NCBI GenBank assembly: GCA_903936775.1
Contig: CAIZWU010000042.1
Span: 1-36,012, forward strand
Origin: an uncultured bacterium
GTDB lineage: Bacteria; Verrucomicrobiota; Verrucomicrobiia; Verrucomicrobiales; V1-33
Direction: 5' to 3'
Length of the DNA: 36,012 nucleotides
The notes beneath the pieces were generated by a model, which ran no database searches, had not been told where the DNA came from, and worked only from the letters and a program-made list of their open reading frames with translations. Below, one piece after another: positions 1 to 9,369 of the stretch. The position numbers and the translations under genes were made by a program. Numbering within the stretch: position 1 is the first letter of the stretch; every line of letters begins with the position of its first letter.

Positions 1-279
1 CACTCCGCCTACCAACACCTTCCGTCCGGCGCCGGCCCATGGTTTCTTCCGCAGCGCACACCACCAAGCCAGCGGCAGCACCGTCATCGCCGCCACCGCC
101 CCATCCATCCAGAGCCCACGTGCCAGAATCCCCACTGCCATGCCCCCCCCCTCCGGCGGGCCGTAAGCCGACAACAGAAATATCCGCAGGCCCGTCGCAA
201 AAAGGACCAAGGCCACGGCATGAAACAAGGGAAACTGCCACCAACGGCGGGGATCCCACCTGAAAACGTTCAACATCAT
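1..279 (-). CDS. N-terminus of a membrane protein, possibly LTA-synthase-type sulfatase (partial)
   Basis: The minus strand reads open from an ATG at 279 (a second ATG follows at once) to the window edge, giving 93 residues without a stop. Visible are a basic, Trp-rich start, a first hydrophobic segment (about residues 19-36), an Arg followed by a second hydrophobic stretch, and a Gly-Leu-Trp-Met-Asp segment leading into another hydrophobic helix (about 59-73). This order, helix-Arg-helix-(R)GL-x-x-D-helix, resembles the membrane N-terminus of LTA-synthase/YejM-like sulfatases, which act on phospholipid head groups at the outer face of the inner membrane. The sulfatase domain would lie outside the window, so family membership is inference. 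It is divergent from the efflux genes. Hydrophobicity and codon pattern favour this reading over the Pro/Ser-rich plus-strand frame. Confidence 0.55.
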   Translation of the reverse strand, partial: MMLNVFRWDPRRWWQFPLFHAVALVLFATGLRIFLLSAYGPPEGGGMAVGILARGLWMDGAVAAMTVLPLAWWCALRKKPWAGAGRKVLVGGV

Positions 280-513
280 CCCGGACTTAGCACACTTCCA
301 GAAAAGGCAATCTTAATAATCCATTACAATCGCGTCATTATTAACAAGGACTCCACCGGGGCTGGTCCCGGGGGAGGGTTCAGGCTGAGAGCGGTCAGCT
401 TTCTGATTGATCCCGCCGCGGCCCTGAATCAGCAAGGCTTTCACGTTGAAACGGAACCCAGGCGGGGAACATTGTCTTCTTTCCTGCTTCCCGTCCGTCG
501 TTCCCCCCGATCC
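280..513. promoter_or_regulatory. Divergent intergenic region between the membrane protein and the RND operon
   Basis: This gap of 234 bases separates two divergent genes, so promoters for both should lie here. The stretch around 310-345 is clearly richer in A/T than its surroundings. I could not identify a -35/-10 pair with good spacing for either direction, so only the presence of a divergent control region is claimed. The frame running in from upstream is open but its translation looks non-coding before 514. Confidence 0.35.
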
Positions 514-1683
514 ATGTTTTTCCCGCCCTGTCTCCGCTCCCTCCTTCCGTGGCGGATTATTCCCGCTCTAACGCTGCTCGGCAGTTGTTCCCCCAAAGAC
601 ACCCCGGCGCGGCCTGCGGGGCGCTCCGGTCCGGTGGCCGTAGTCACCGTGCCCGCCCTGCGGAAAACCGTGCCGCTCCTCCTCCCGGCCATCGGCAGCG
701 TGCAACCCCGCGCCACTGTCACCGTCAAGCCACAGGTCAGCGGCAAGCTCGCCGAGGTCCACTTCCGCGAGGGCGACTTCGTGAAACAGGGCGACCTCCT
801 TTTCACGGTCGATCCCCGCCCTTTCGAGATCGCGCTGGCCCAGGCCAAGGCTGCCCTCGAACAAGCCAAAGCCGAGGCCGCCAACGCCACCGTCCGGGAG
901 CAGCGTTACAGCAAACTCGATGAAGGCGGGGGCATCTCCGCCGAGCTGGTGGAGCAAATCCGTACGGCCTCGTTCACCGCCCTCAGCAAGGTCACCGTCG
1001 CCGGGGCCGCGGTGGAACAGTCCCGGCTGGAACTCGACTACTGCCGCATCAATGCGCCCCTCACCGGCCGCGCCGGGCGCCTCCTGCTCGATCCGGGCAA
1101 TATCATCCAGGCCAATCTGACCGACCTTGCCGTCATCAACGAAATCCAACCCATCGAAGTTTCCTTCACGCTCGCGGGACGTCACCTGCCGGCCCTCCGG
1201 CAATACAGCACCAGCGGCGGCACTCCGCTCCAGGTGACGGTCACTCCTGAGGGAAGCCCCTCCCTCCTGGAAACCGGTACCGTCGCCTTTTTCGATAACA
1301 CCGTCCGGGCCACCTCCGGCACCATCGAGGTCCGCGCCCTGTTCCCCAACGACAAACAAATCCTTTGGCCTGGGCAATTCACCGACGTCCGCCTTCGCCT
1401 CACCGAAACCAAGGACGCCCTCACCATCCCGGCCAAATGCATCCAGACCGGCCAACGCGGGCCGTATGTTTATGTGATCGGCGGTGAACTCACCGCCGAA
1501 ATCCGCATCGTCAGGATCGACCGCTTGTATGAAAATGAAGCCCTCATCGCGGAAGGGCTGACGGAAGGCGAATCCGTGGTGATCGACGGCCAAAGTCTGC
1601 TCAGCCCCAACGCCAAAGTGGCACTGAAAGATTCCCCAGGCACGCCCGCCGCCGTCAAACCTGCCGCCCCCGTGCTGCCATGA
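514..1683 (+). CDS. RND efflux membrane-fusion (adaptor) lipoprotein
   Basis: Periplasmic adaptor of a tripartite RND pump (HlyD/AcrA/MdtA family), 389 residues, a normal length. The ATG at 514 is chosen because it starts a lipoprotein signal (basic/hydrophobic stretch, then LLGSC with Cys25); the frame is open further upstream but does not look coding. Residues about 68-102 and 172-200 form the two lipoyl half-motifs (first half V-P-Q-V-S-G-type with EGD-x-V-K-x-G-D-x-L-F-x-V-D). Residues about 103-171 are an Ala/Glu-rich alpha-hairpin that would contact the outer-membrane channel. A beta-barrel and membrane-proximal domain follow, including the IPA-x-x-I-x-x-G strand, and a Pro/Ala tail. 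The stop overlaps the start of the pump gene (ATGA), indicating translational coupling. No outer-membrane factor gene is in the window. Confidence 0.93.
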   Translation: MFFPPCLRSLLPWRIIPALTLLGSCSPKDTPARPAGRSGPVAVVTVPALRKTVPLLLPAIGSVQPRATVTVKPQVSGKLAEVHFREGDFVKQGDLLFTVDPRPFEIALAQAKAALEQAKAEAANATVREQRYSKLDEGGGISAELVEQIRTASFTALSKVTVAGAAVEQSRLELDYCRINAPLTGRAGRLLLDPGNIIQANLTDLAVINEIQPIEVSFTLAGRHLPALRQYSTSGGTPLQVTVTPEGSPSLLETGTVAFFDNTVRATSGTIEVRALFPNDKQILWPGQFTDVRLRLTETKDALTIPAKCIQTGQRGPYVYVIGGELTAEIRIVRIDRLYENEALIAEGLTEGESVVIDGQSLLSPNAKVALKDSPGTPAAVKPAAPVLP

Positions 1684-4600
1684 GCCTGCCGGAATCCAGC
1701 ATCCGCCGGCCGGTCACGACCACCTTGGTCATGCTCGGGCTGCTGGCCTTTGGCCTCCTCGCTTACTTCCGCCTGCCCGTCAGCGATCTCCCCAACGTCG
1801 ATTTCCCCACCATCTCCGTCTCCGCCAATCTCCCTGGCGCCAGCCCCGAGACCATGGCGTCCTCGGTGGCCACGCCTTTGGAGAAAGCCTTCAGCAGCAT
1901 CCAGGGGATCGACTCCATGACGTCGTCCAGTGCCCTCGGCCGCACTAATATCACTATCCAGTTTGCCCTGACGCGGAATATCGATGCTGCCGCGCTCGAC
2001 GTCCAATCGGCCATCTCCTCGACCCTGCGCCGACTCCCTCCGGACCTCCCCAGCCCACCCTCGTTCCGCAAGAGCAATCCCGCCGACGCGCCGATCCTTT
2101 TCCTCGTTCTCACCTCCGATACCATCCCCAGTTCCAAGGTGGACGAGTATGCCCAGAACATCATCGCCCCCCGTATCGCCACCATTGAGGGCGTTGCCCA
2201 GGTCAATATTTTTGGCTCCCAGAAATACGCCGTCCGCGTTCAGGTGAATCCAGTCTCGCTGGCAGCCCGCTCCCTCACTCTGAGCGATCTCCGCACCGCC
2301 CTTGATAACGGGAACAGCAATCTCCCCACGGGTACCCTCGACGGCAAGGAGCAGACCTTCACCATCGAGTCCAGCGGCCAGCTCACCAATGCCGCCGCGT
2401 TCCAATCCCTCATTGTGGCCTACCGCGATGGCGCCCCCGTCCGGCTGGCCGATGTCGCGGAGGTCACCGACAGTATTGAAAACAACAAGTCCGGCAGTTG
2501 GTATGGCCGGACGCCCTCCCTTGCCATCGCCATCGACCGCCAGCCCGGCAGCAACACCGTGGCCGTGGTGGATGCCATTAAAAAGATTCTCCCTGACATC
2601 CGGCGCCAGCTCCCGGGCGGCATCAATCTGGAACTCCATGTGGACCGTTCCGCCCCCATCCGCGAGTCCGTCCACGACGTGCAGCTCACTCTCCTGCTCA
2701 GCATTGCCCTCGTGGTCATGGTGATCTTCCTGTTCCTCCGCCGCGCCTCCGCCACCATTATTCCAAGCATCGCCATCCCGCTCTCCCTCATCGGCACGTT
2801 CTGTGTGATGTACCTGCTGGGCTTCAGTTTGAATAACCTCTCCCTGATGGCCCTCACCCTCTGCGTGGGCTTTGTGGTGGACGATGCCATCGTGGTCCTT
2901 GAAAACATTGTTAGACATATGGAAAAAGGCGCCACCGCCATGGAAGCATCGCTGAAGGGATCGCGGGAAATCGCTTTCACCGTCGTCTCCATGACGATCT
3001 CTCTCGCGGCCGTGTTCCTGCCCGTTCTTTTCATGGGCGGTATCCTGGGGCGCTTGTTCAAGGAGTTCGCCATTACCATCGGCGTAGCCATTCTCGTCTC
3101 GGGGCTACTCTCCCTCACTCTTACGCCCATGCTGTGCAGCCGGTTTCTCACCGCCGCCCGGCCTGAGGAAAAACCCCGTGGACTGTTCCGGTTTTTCGAG
3201 GCTCTGGTCCAGGGCATGCTCCGCATTTACGACCGCACCCTGCGCTCCGTCATGCGGCACCGCCGTCTCACCATGCTCGCCACCGCCGGCACCGTCGCCC
3301 TCACCGCCTGGCTCTTCCACCTCCTCCCCAAGGGCTTCATCCCCACCGAGGATATCGGGCAAATCACCATCATCACCGAAGGAGCCCAGGATGCCTCCTT
3401 CAGCTCCATGGCCGAGCACCAGCAGGAGATCGCCGAAATCCTCCTCGCCAATCCTTACATCGACGGCTTCACCTCCTATGTCGGCGCCGGCGGGCCCAGT
3501 TCCACCGCCAACGCCGGCCGGCTCAGCATCCGTCTCAAGCCACGCCGCGAACGGCCTTCCGCCACGGATATCGTCAACGACCTCCGGCCCCAACTGGCCC
3601 GAATTCCCGGCATCCGTTCCTTCCCCCAGGTCCCCCCTGTCATCCGCATCGGCGGCTCGTCCTCCAAGGCTCCCTACCAATTTACCCTGGCCTCCGTCGA
3701 CCTCGGTCCCCTCTACACTGCCACCCCAAAGATCGAGGCTGCTCTCCGCGCCCTGCCCGCCCTCACCGATGTCACCAGCGACCTCCAGATCACCAGTCCC
3801 CAGGTCTTTGTGAAAGTGAAACGCGACCAGGCCTCGGCCCTCGGCATCCCCCTGAGTGATATCGAAAATGCCCTCTACAACGCCTACGGCTCCCGGCAAG
3901 TCTCCACCATCTACACTTCCTCCGACCAATACTCCGTCATCCTCGAAGTCGGTTCCGCCTACCAGGATGCTCCTGAAGCCCTCGCCCAACTCTACCTGCG
4001 CTCTGCCAGCGGCGATCTAGTCCCCTTGGAATCCATCGCGGAGATCCAGCGCACCAGCGGCCCGCTCACCGTCACCCACCTCCGGCAACTCCCCAGTGTC
4101 ACTCTTTCCTTCAACACGGCTCCCGGCGTCTCCCTTGGCGATGCGGTGAAGCAGATCGATCAAGCCGTGACCGGTCTCCTTCCCGAAGGCGTCACCACGA
4201 CCTTCCAGGGCGAAGCTGCCGCCTTCCAGGACAGCCTCTCCGGACTGGGACTCCTCCTCATCATGGCCGTGGTTGTCATCTACCTTGTCCTCGGCATTCT
4301 CTACGAAAGCTTCATCCATCCCCTGACCATCCTGTCGGGCCTCCCCGCCGCCGGCGTGGGTGCTCTCGCCACCCTGCTCCTGTTTGGCGAAGACCTGAAT
4401 GTCTATGGTTTTGTCGGCATTCTGATGCTCATCGGCATTGTAAAAAATAACGCCATCATGATGATCGACTTCGCCATAGAAGCCCAACGCAACGAAAACA
4501 AAGCGGCCGCCGAGGCCATCTACGAAGCCTGCCTCGTCCGATTCCGCCCCATCATGATGACGACATTCGCCGCCCTCATGGGAGCGCTGCCCCTCGCCTT

Positions 4601-4781
4601 GGGCATCGGGGCCGGCGCCGAATCCCGCCGTCCCCTCGGGCTGGCAGTGGTGGGCGGCCTGCTGCTCTCCCAGCTCCTCACGCTCTATATCACTCCCGTC
4701 TTCTACCTCTACATGGAGCGGCTCCAGACGTGGTTGAGTCCCCAAAAAGCCCAGCCCCTCCTACCACTCCAGTCGTCCTGA
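1680..4781 (+). CDS. RND (HAE1/AcrB-like) multidrug efflux permease
   Basis: Inner-membrane proton/drug antiporter of the AcrB/MdtB family; 1033 residues, full length. It shows the duplicated plan of one TM helix, a large periplasmic porter/docking loop and a bundle of helices, twice. TM4 carries the adjacent Asp pair of the proton relay (codons 401-402, in GFVVDDAIVV), and the second half carries the conserved Lys (codon 922, in GIVKNNAIMM). The N-terminus has the typical SIRRPV-x-T segment. It overlaps the adaptor by four bases. MdtB/C-like and MexF-like pumps have similar motifs, so the substrate (drug, bile-salt-like compound, metabolite) cannot be read from the sequence. No intact regulator gene is adjacent. 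Confidence 0.96.
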   Translation: MSLPESSIRRPVTTTLVMLGLLAFGLLAYFRLPVSDLPNVDFPTISVSANLPGASPETMASSVATPLEKAFSSIQGIDSMTSSSALGRTNITIQFALTRNIDAAALDVQSAISSTLRRLPPDLPSPPSFRKSNPADAPILFLVLTSDTIPSSKVDEYAQNIIAPRIATIEGVAQVNIFGSQKYAVRVQVNPVSLAARSLTLSDLRTALDNGNSNLPTGTLDGKEQTFTIESSGQLTNAAAFQSLIVAYRDGAPVRLADVAEVTDSIENNKSGSWYGRTPSLAIAIDRQPGSNTVAVVDAIKKILPDIRRQLPGGINLELHVDRSAPIRESVHDVQLTLLLSIALVVMVIFLFLRRASATIIPSIAIPLSLIGTFCVMYLLGFSLNNLSLMALTLCVGFVVDDAIVVLENIVRHMEKGATAMEASLKGSREIAFTVVSMTISLAAVFLPVLFMGGILGRLFKEFAITIGVAILVSGLLSLTLTPMLCSRFLTAARPEEKPRGLFRFFEALVQGMLRIYDRTLRSVMRHRRLTMLATAGTVALTAWLFHLLPKGFIPTEDIGQITIITEGAQDASFSSMAEHQQEIAEILLANPYIDGFTSYVGAGGPSSTANAGRLSIRLKPRRERPSATDIVNDLRPQLARIPGIRSFPQVPPVIRIGGSSSKAPYQFTLASVDLGPLYTATPKIEAALRALPALTDVTSDLQITSPQVFVKVKRDQASALGIPLSDIENALYNAYGSRQVSTIYTSSDQYSVILEVGSAYQDAPEALAQLYLRSASGDLVPLESIAEIQRTSGPLTVTHLRQLPSVTLSFNTAPGVSLGDAVKQIDQAVTGLLPEGVTTTFQGEAAAFQDSLSGLGLLLIMAVVVIYLVLGILYESFIHPLTILSGLPAAGVGALATLLLFGEDLNVYGFVGILMLIGIVKNNAIMMIDFAIEAQRNENKAAAEAIYEACLVRFRPIMMTTFAALMGALPLALGIGAGAESRRPLGLAVVGGLLLSQLLTLYITPVFYLYMERLQTWLSPQKAQPLLPLQSS

Positions 4782-4805
4782 TAACCACTAGTCCCCTTCC
4801 CGCCA

Positions 4806-5786
4806 TGAAACCTGCCGGCCGCGGTCGCAGGGTTCAAGCAGGAGCCGAAACTATCGGACGAGCCATTGGACCTGGCTTGGGCCACCACCGCCGGATACAC
4901 CGATGCATCAGCAACTGATGGGCATGGCGCAGGGCAGCGGGCAGCCGGTGCGCCTGCTTCAGCACATGCACTGCCTCCCCCTGCTGATGCCCTATTCCTG
5001 CAGCAGCATCGCGGCGTGGGGGGCCGCGACCAAGGACGGGCATCTCTACCAGACGCGGAACCTCGACTGGTCACTCCAAGCCGGAGCCCATGATTTTCCA
5101 GTGCTGGTGGTCTATCTTCCTGACAAGGGCCACGCTCACATGAGGCCGACCTTCGCGCGGTTCATCGGAGCGCACTGCGGCCTGAACGATGCCGGCGTTG
5201 TCCTGTCCGAAATCGGCGACGCCTCTGCCAAGGGGCGGCCCTGCAATCCGCATGCCCCCCATTTCTCCCCGTGGTCCCACACCCTGCTCTATGACGCCGG
5301 TTCGCTGACCGAAACCCTCAGCCTGTTCGGGCAGGTGCCGCCCACAAAGCGCTACCATTTTGTCTTCGGGGACGGTCGCACCGAAAAGAAAGCCGTAAAG
5401 ATCCGAAGCCTCTGCCGGCGGAGACCAGACGATCCCGGGCATCAATATCTGGAGGGACAATGATTCCTCCGACGAACTCGCACCCCGGATTCTGTCCTGC
5501 GTAGTCTATCATGACGAGGGCCGCGGCGCCTTTCCGACCCATTGAATCCAAGCGAGGCCAACTGAACGGCGAATCCCTCATCGCCCTCGCCAACCAGATT
5601 CAGATCAAGGGCGGCAATGTGATGAACGCCGTTTTCGACGCCACCGCCCTGCGGGTTTGGGGCAGTTATGCCGGCGCGGGACGGGAAGCCTATCAACGCC
5701 CTTATGTCTATCTGGATCTCGCCACCCTGGACGCGGACGGTGATGGCCTGCCCGATCTGCCCCGTCCTTCAGACAAACAAAAATAG
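4806..5786 (+). pseudogene. Broken C45-type (acyl-CoA:6-APA acyltransferase-like) Ntn hydrolase
   Basis: Coding sense is clear but spread over three frames. From about 4809 (just after a stop at 4806) to about 4908, frame 3 encodes a segment with LDLAWATTAGYTDA. From about 4903 to 5425, frame 1 continues with the QQLMGMAQGSG segment and then Cys-Ser-Ser-Ile-Ala-Ala-Trp-Gly (Cys codon 4999-5001), followed by TRNLDW. From about 5429 to 5545, frame 2 gives PGINIWRDND and SCVVYHDEGRG. The last part, to the stop at 5786, returns to frame 3 with ESKRGQLNGES and the C-terminus. Cys followed by (S/A)-(A)-x-G-x-x-(T)-x-D-G and RN-x-D-W is the N-terminal nucleophile motif of the C45/AAT family. The usual first ~100 residues before this are missing. 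At least three frameshifts plus 5' truncation indicate a pseudogene; assembly indels are the alternative. Confidence 0.75.
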
Positions 5787-5877
5787 CACCTCCCACCGGG
5801 CGGCGCCCTCGCAGAAAAGCGCCAGAACCACCAGCCGACACGGCCTTCCCGCCAACCGGCTCCAGTCCGTTGACCCC
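5787..5877. other. Short convergent spacer
   Basis: These 91 bases separate the 3' end of the pseudogene from the 3' end of the cyclase gene on the opposite strand. It is GC-rich, with a small GGGC/GCCC inverted pair but no U-tract, so no convincing intrinsic terminator is seen. Confidence 0.4.
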
Positions 5878-7902
5878 TCAGGCTTTTTCCAGGCAAGGCG
5901 TCCGCGCCGGAGCTGCGGCCGCTTCACTGGCCGGATCGACCAGGACTTCCCCGGGCGCCTCCACGTGCAGTAGCAGTATTGGCTGAACCGGCTGGGGGAA
6001 GCCTTTCAGGGTAAGCGGACTCAGCTGTCGGCCGACCGCACGTGGCCCGAGGATTTTTGCGGTGCCAGGATCAATAATGACCTCACGTGGGCCCGCCGAG
6101 GAACACAGCCGGGAAGCCAGGTTCACCGGTTCTCCCAGCACCGTATAATTGAGCCGGTTCTCCGATCCCATGCACCCTGCGATAGCGGTGCCGCTGGCGA
6201 TTCCGATGCCCATAAGCAGCGGTGGATGGGCGGTCGTCTGGTTCAGCGCATCGCGGCGCACCACCATTTCCAAGGCACAGGCTGCGGCATTGCCGGCATC
6301 ATCCCCATAGGACTTGGGCGCCCCGAAGATGGCCATGATCAGGTCCCCCACGAATTTATCAACCACCCCGTGATGCCGGTGCACAATTTCCGTCAGGGCC
6401 GTCATATGTTCGTTCAACAGATCAATCACGCCCTCTGGCGGCATCCCGTTGGTGGTGGCGGTGAACTCCCGGATATCGCAGAAGAGCACGGAGATTTCCC
6501 GCCGCTCCCCGCCCAGACATGCCGTCTCGATGAGTTGCCGGGCAATGTCGTCGTCCGAGACCTGAAAGAGGATATCCCGATACTGCTGCCGCTGTTTCAG
6601 TCCCGCCGCCATTTCATTGAACGAGGTGGCCAGGGTGGCCAATTCATCATGAGTTGTGATTGGGACACGGGTGTCATAATGCCCCTGCATGATTTGCCGG
6701 GTGCCGTCCACCAGGTTGCGCACGGGATGCACCATCCGGCGGGAAATCAGGCCGCACAGCAAAGCCGCAGCCCCATAAGCCAACCCGGAAAATCCAATGA
6801 TCTGCCCGCGCAGCGCACTCTGCTCCTCGGAAAGCCCCGCGAGGGAATACAGGGTAATTTGATAGGCCTGGGGAGTGGACGACTCCGGATTCAGACTGCG
6901 GAACAACAATTGGTGGGGTTTCCCCTCGATCGCGACGGTAATGGCTTCTTTGGAGGCTCCAGGATTTTTCAGATTGTCCCGAACCATGCTACTCACCGAT
7001 TCGATGGCCTCACGCGGGATGGACCGGCTGAAGAGTTGATCGTCGATCCACAGGCCGGTGAAAAGTTCCCCCGGCTTGTCCCGGCGGTTAAGATCATACA
7101 AAGCGGACTCGCCATACGTGGAAACCGGCAGACCCACCACCAGCGCGCCCAGTGCTTCTTCCGTGCCTGGTTTTTGAATCGGGGTGATGATGACTTCGCT
7201 CAGCATCGGCATACGGAACCGGGAACGGTCGGCCGGTTTGACAGCGAGGTAAGCCACCTCTTGGGATGCGGGGACCCGGCTGACTTTGTTTTTCTCCAGC
7301 CAGGCGGTCTGGGCATCGGGTTCCGTCGGGGCCTTAAGGGTATGGATACGCCCGGAGGCATCCATCAGCGCCAGATCCAAAGTGTCCGGACGCACCCAAC
7401 GTGGGCCCCGCCGCGGCCCTTCCGGACCCTCCGCCTTCGGGATCAGACCCGACCCGCGCATTTCAGCGATCGCCGCAAGTTGCTGCGGCGACAGCGGGCC
7501 TTGGAAATCCGGGAAAGCTCCTCCCGGACCGCCTCCGCCCGGACGCGAGGACCCACGGCCGGCGTTCTGACTCTCAAAAGAAGAAACCGAATCGCGCACC
7601 ACCCGGGCGCGTTCAAGGAGCCCGCGGTGGATCTCTTCCGGCAGGATGCTATTCCCGGACTGCACCGCTGCGATGACCGTAGCCGAGCCCGCCAGTTCCT
7701 GACAACGTTCCCCGATGCTGTCGAGGCGCGCTTTCTGCAGGCTGGCAAGGCTTTCCATCTGGGAAAGAAACCGCGCCTCAAAGATCTGCCGCCACGCCGA
7801 CTCCAGACTGCGCCGGGTCACTGCGAAGAGGGACCCAGCCACAAGGGTGACGATGAATAACATCGCCAGCATCAGGCGGGGCGCAAAATTCAGGCGGAAC
7901 AT
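5878..7902 (-). CDS. Membrane sensor class III adenylate/guanylate cyclase with HAMP domain
   Basis: Predicted 674-residue inner-membrane signalling enzyme making a cyclic nucleotide from ATP or GTP. TM1 spans about residues 9-29; an extracytoplasmic sensor region about 30-363 includes a Gly/Pro/Arg-rich low-complexity patch (about 113-170); TM2 spans about 364-387; HAMP about 388-440; the catalytic domain about 466-648. Catalytic signs: metal Asp476 (in VLFCDIREF) and Asp520 (KFVGD), Lys516 as base-recognition residue, and Asn594/Arg598 in VNLASR. The usual Asp before PVN/TVN that helps read the base is Glu591, so ATP versus GTP preference is open. The ATG at 7902 is preferred over a TTG at 7914. 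It stands alone, convergent with the pseudogene and 172 bases from the next minus-strand gene. Confidence 0.92.
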   Translation of the reverse strand: MFRLNFAPRLMLAMLFIVTLVAGSLFAVTRRSLESAWRQIFEARFLSQMESLASLQKARLDSIGERCQELAGSATVIAAVQSGNSILPEEIHRGLLERARVVRDSVSSFESQNAGRGSSRPGGGGPGGAFPDFQGPLSPQQLAAIAEMRGSGLIPKAEGPEGPRRGPRWVRPDTLDLALMDASGRIHTLKAPTEPDAQTAWLEKNKVSRVPASQEVAYLAVKPADRSRFRMPMLSEVIITPIQKPGTEEALGALVVGLPVSTYGESALYDLNRRDKPGELFTGLWIDDQLFSRSIPREAIESVSSMVRDNLKNPGASKEAITVAIEGKPHQLLFRSLNPESSTPQAYQITLYSLAGLSEEQSALRGQIIGFSGLAYGAAALLCGLISRRMVHPVRNLVDGTRQIMQGHYDTRVPITTHDELATLATSFNEMAAGLKQRQQYRDILFQVSDDDIARQLIETACLGGERREISVLFCDIREFTATTNGMPPEGVIDLLNEHMTALTEIVHRHHGVVDKFVGDLIMAIFGAPKSYGDDAGNAAACALEMVVRRDALNQTTAHPPLLMGIGIASGTAIAGCMGSENRLNYTVLGEPVNLASRLCSSAGPREVIIDPGTAKILGPRAVGRQLSPLTLKGFPQPVQPILLLHVEAPGEVLVDPASEAAAAPARTPCLEKA

Positions 7903-8074
7903 AACACATGGCAAGTTACCCCAAACCGCAGACCGCGGCCCGGAAGATTTCCCAACTTTTATGACAGCACCAGTCTGCCTGATGTTGAAGCAGGATGAAA
8001 GCTCTTTAGCGGCCTCCGGCCTGCACGCTACCTGCCGGCGCCGCCTCCCCTGCCGTCCCCTATTCCCATCGCGC

Positions 8075-9364
8075 CTACTTTGGTGGCGTGACTGGTTTAG
8101 GGCGGTTCTCTTCCGCCTGAGCCGGGACGGCGGCCAAGGGGCGGATCTCGATTAGATAGGGAACCGGCTGCGCGAGATGCCGCAGATGGGCCACCAGTTG
8201 ATTATCCAGCGCCCGGGCCTCGGCTGCAAGCGCGGCCGTTCCGGGATGCGGGGCCATAAACCGTTCGCGGATCACGCCACCGGCCCACAGCTTGTCGCGG
8301 GCATCGACCCCTTCCTTGATGGCATCGGACTGGGCATTCCACAGCCCGCCCGGTTCCCATCCATTGCTGGTCATGGAAGCCATATTCACGCCCTGAGCCA
8401 AGGCCGCGGAGGTTTCCTCACTGATCTTCCGGCCGGCCGCGAGGATCTCATATTTCCCGGCCGGCAGGTTGGCGATGGTGAGCTGATATTGATTGAGGCC
8501 CTCGGGGATGGGAACAAAACGATAGTTCAATCCACTGAGCACCCCCAGATTCAGCGGCAATCCCTGATCCAACCGGACAAAGCTCACGCCCCCGCTGCTG
8601 CGTTGCAGTTGACTGACGCTACATCCCACCGCGCCTGAAAGCGTCGGGGTGGCGGCATCGATGGAAGCAGCCGACACTTCCGGGGGAGCCCCGAGCCCCT
8701 TCAGCAGGGCATAACCCATCGCCAGCTGGCCGAGGTCCGAAAGATGCACCCCATCGCTGACATGCAGGCTGCTGTGTTTGGTTTTATCCGGTTCCGCAGC
8801 GTTGGCCGCGAGGACCCGGCGCTGGATTTCCCTCATCCCCCGCTGCAAATCGACCGTGTGCGCTCCCAGGCCTCTCGCGAGGGCGAGCCCTTCATCCGTC
8901 ATGGTCTGGAGGAAACCCGTTTCCGCGGTATCCGGGGCTTCGGCAGTGATCGCGGGGGAACAAATCACCGGGCGCACCTTTTTCTCCTGACATCGCGTGA
9001 TGATGGTGCGGATGCCGTCGAGATACTTCTGTTTGCTCTCCGCATTGGCTTTGGTGCCCCAGCCGATGTCATTCACCCCGAAGGTCACCGTGACCACCGT
9101 GGCGCCTTTGCTGAAGACATCGCGCTCCAGCCGGTCCACCGCGCCGGAGGCGGTATCCCCGCCCTGCCCCGCATTGAAAAAGCGCACCGCCCGCTGTGGA
9201 TAACGCATCAAGGTATAGTGCTCCACAATCCTGGTGTAGCCCCGGGCCGCCGTGATACTGTCACCGAGGAACGCGACGGTATCGCCATCCCGGAGGAGAT
9301 AGTCAGGGAGAGCCGCCCGGACCGGGCCGGCCAGGCAGAGGAGAATGAACAGTATTTTTCTCAT
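8075..9364 (-). CDS. Exported SGNH/GDSL-family hydrolase
   Basis: 429-residue secreted esterase/lipase-type hydrolase. An N-terminal signal peptide (MRKILFILL, cleavage near PVRA-AL, residue ~18) is followed by an SGNH domain. Block I is F-L-G-D-S-I with nucleophile Ser36; block II contains NAGQGGDT; block III is GVNDIGWG; block V is SDGVHLSDLG, supplying the Asp-x-x-His pair. Residues about 230-430 are an extra region with beta-rich character seen in larger bacterial SGNH proteins, ending in a Pro-rich tail. The frame is open far upstream, inside the permease gene, but that part is a shadow; the ATG at 9364 gives the signal peptide. It begins 5 bases after the permease stop, so it is probably the third gene of the ABC operon. 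Substrate unknown; carbohydrate ester cleavage is possible. Confidence 0.88.
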   Translation of the reverse strand: MRKILFILLCLAGPVRAALPDYLLRDGDTVAFLGDSITAARGYTRIVEHYTLMRYPQRAVRFFNAGQGGDTASGAVDRLERDVFSKGATVVTVTFGVNDIGWGTKANAESKQKYLDGIRTIITRCQEKKVRPVICSPAITAEAPDTAETGFLQTMTDEGLALARGLGAHTVDLQRGMREIQRRVLAANAAEPDKTKHSSLHVSDGVHLSDLGQLAMGYALLKGLGAPPEVSAASIDAATPTLSGAVGCSVSQLQRSSGGVSFVRLDQGLPLNLGVLSGLNYRFVPIPEGLNQYQLTIANLPAGKYEILAAGRKISEETSAALAQGVNMASMTSNGWEPGGLWNAQSDAIKEGVDARDKLWAGGVIRERFMAPHPGTAALAAEARALDNQLVAHLRHLAQPVPYLIEIRPLAAVPAQAEENRPKPVTPPK

Positions 9365-9369
9365 GAAGA

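Noticed and set aside
39..263. Plus-strand frame of 74 codons at the window start
   Set aside because: Pro/Ser/Thr-rich; it is the shadow of the membrane protein on the minus strand.
6226..7860. Plus-strand frame of 544 codons opposite the cyclase
   Set aside because: No recognisable motifs; the minus strand has HAMP and cyclase catalytic motifs.
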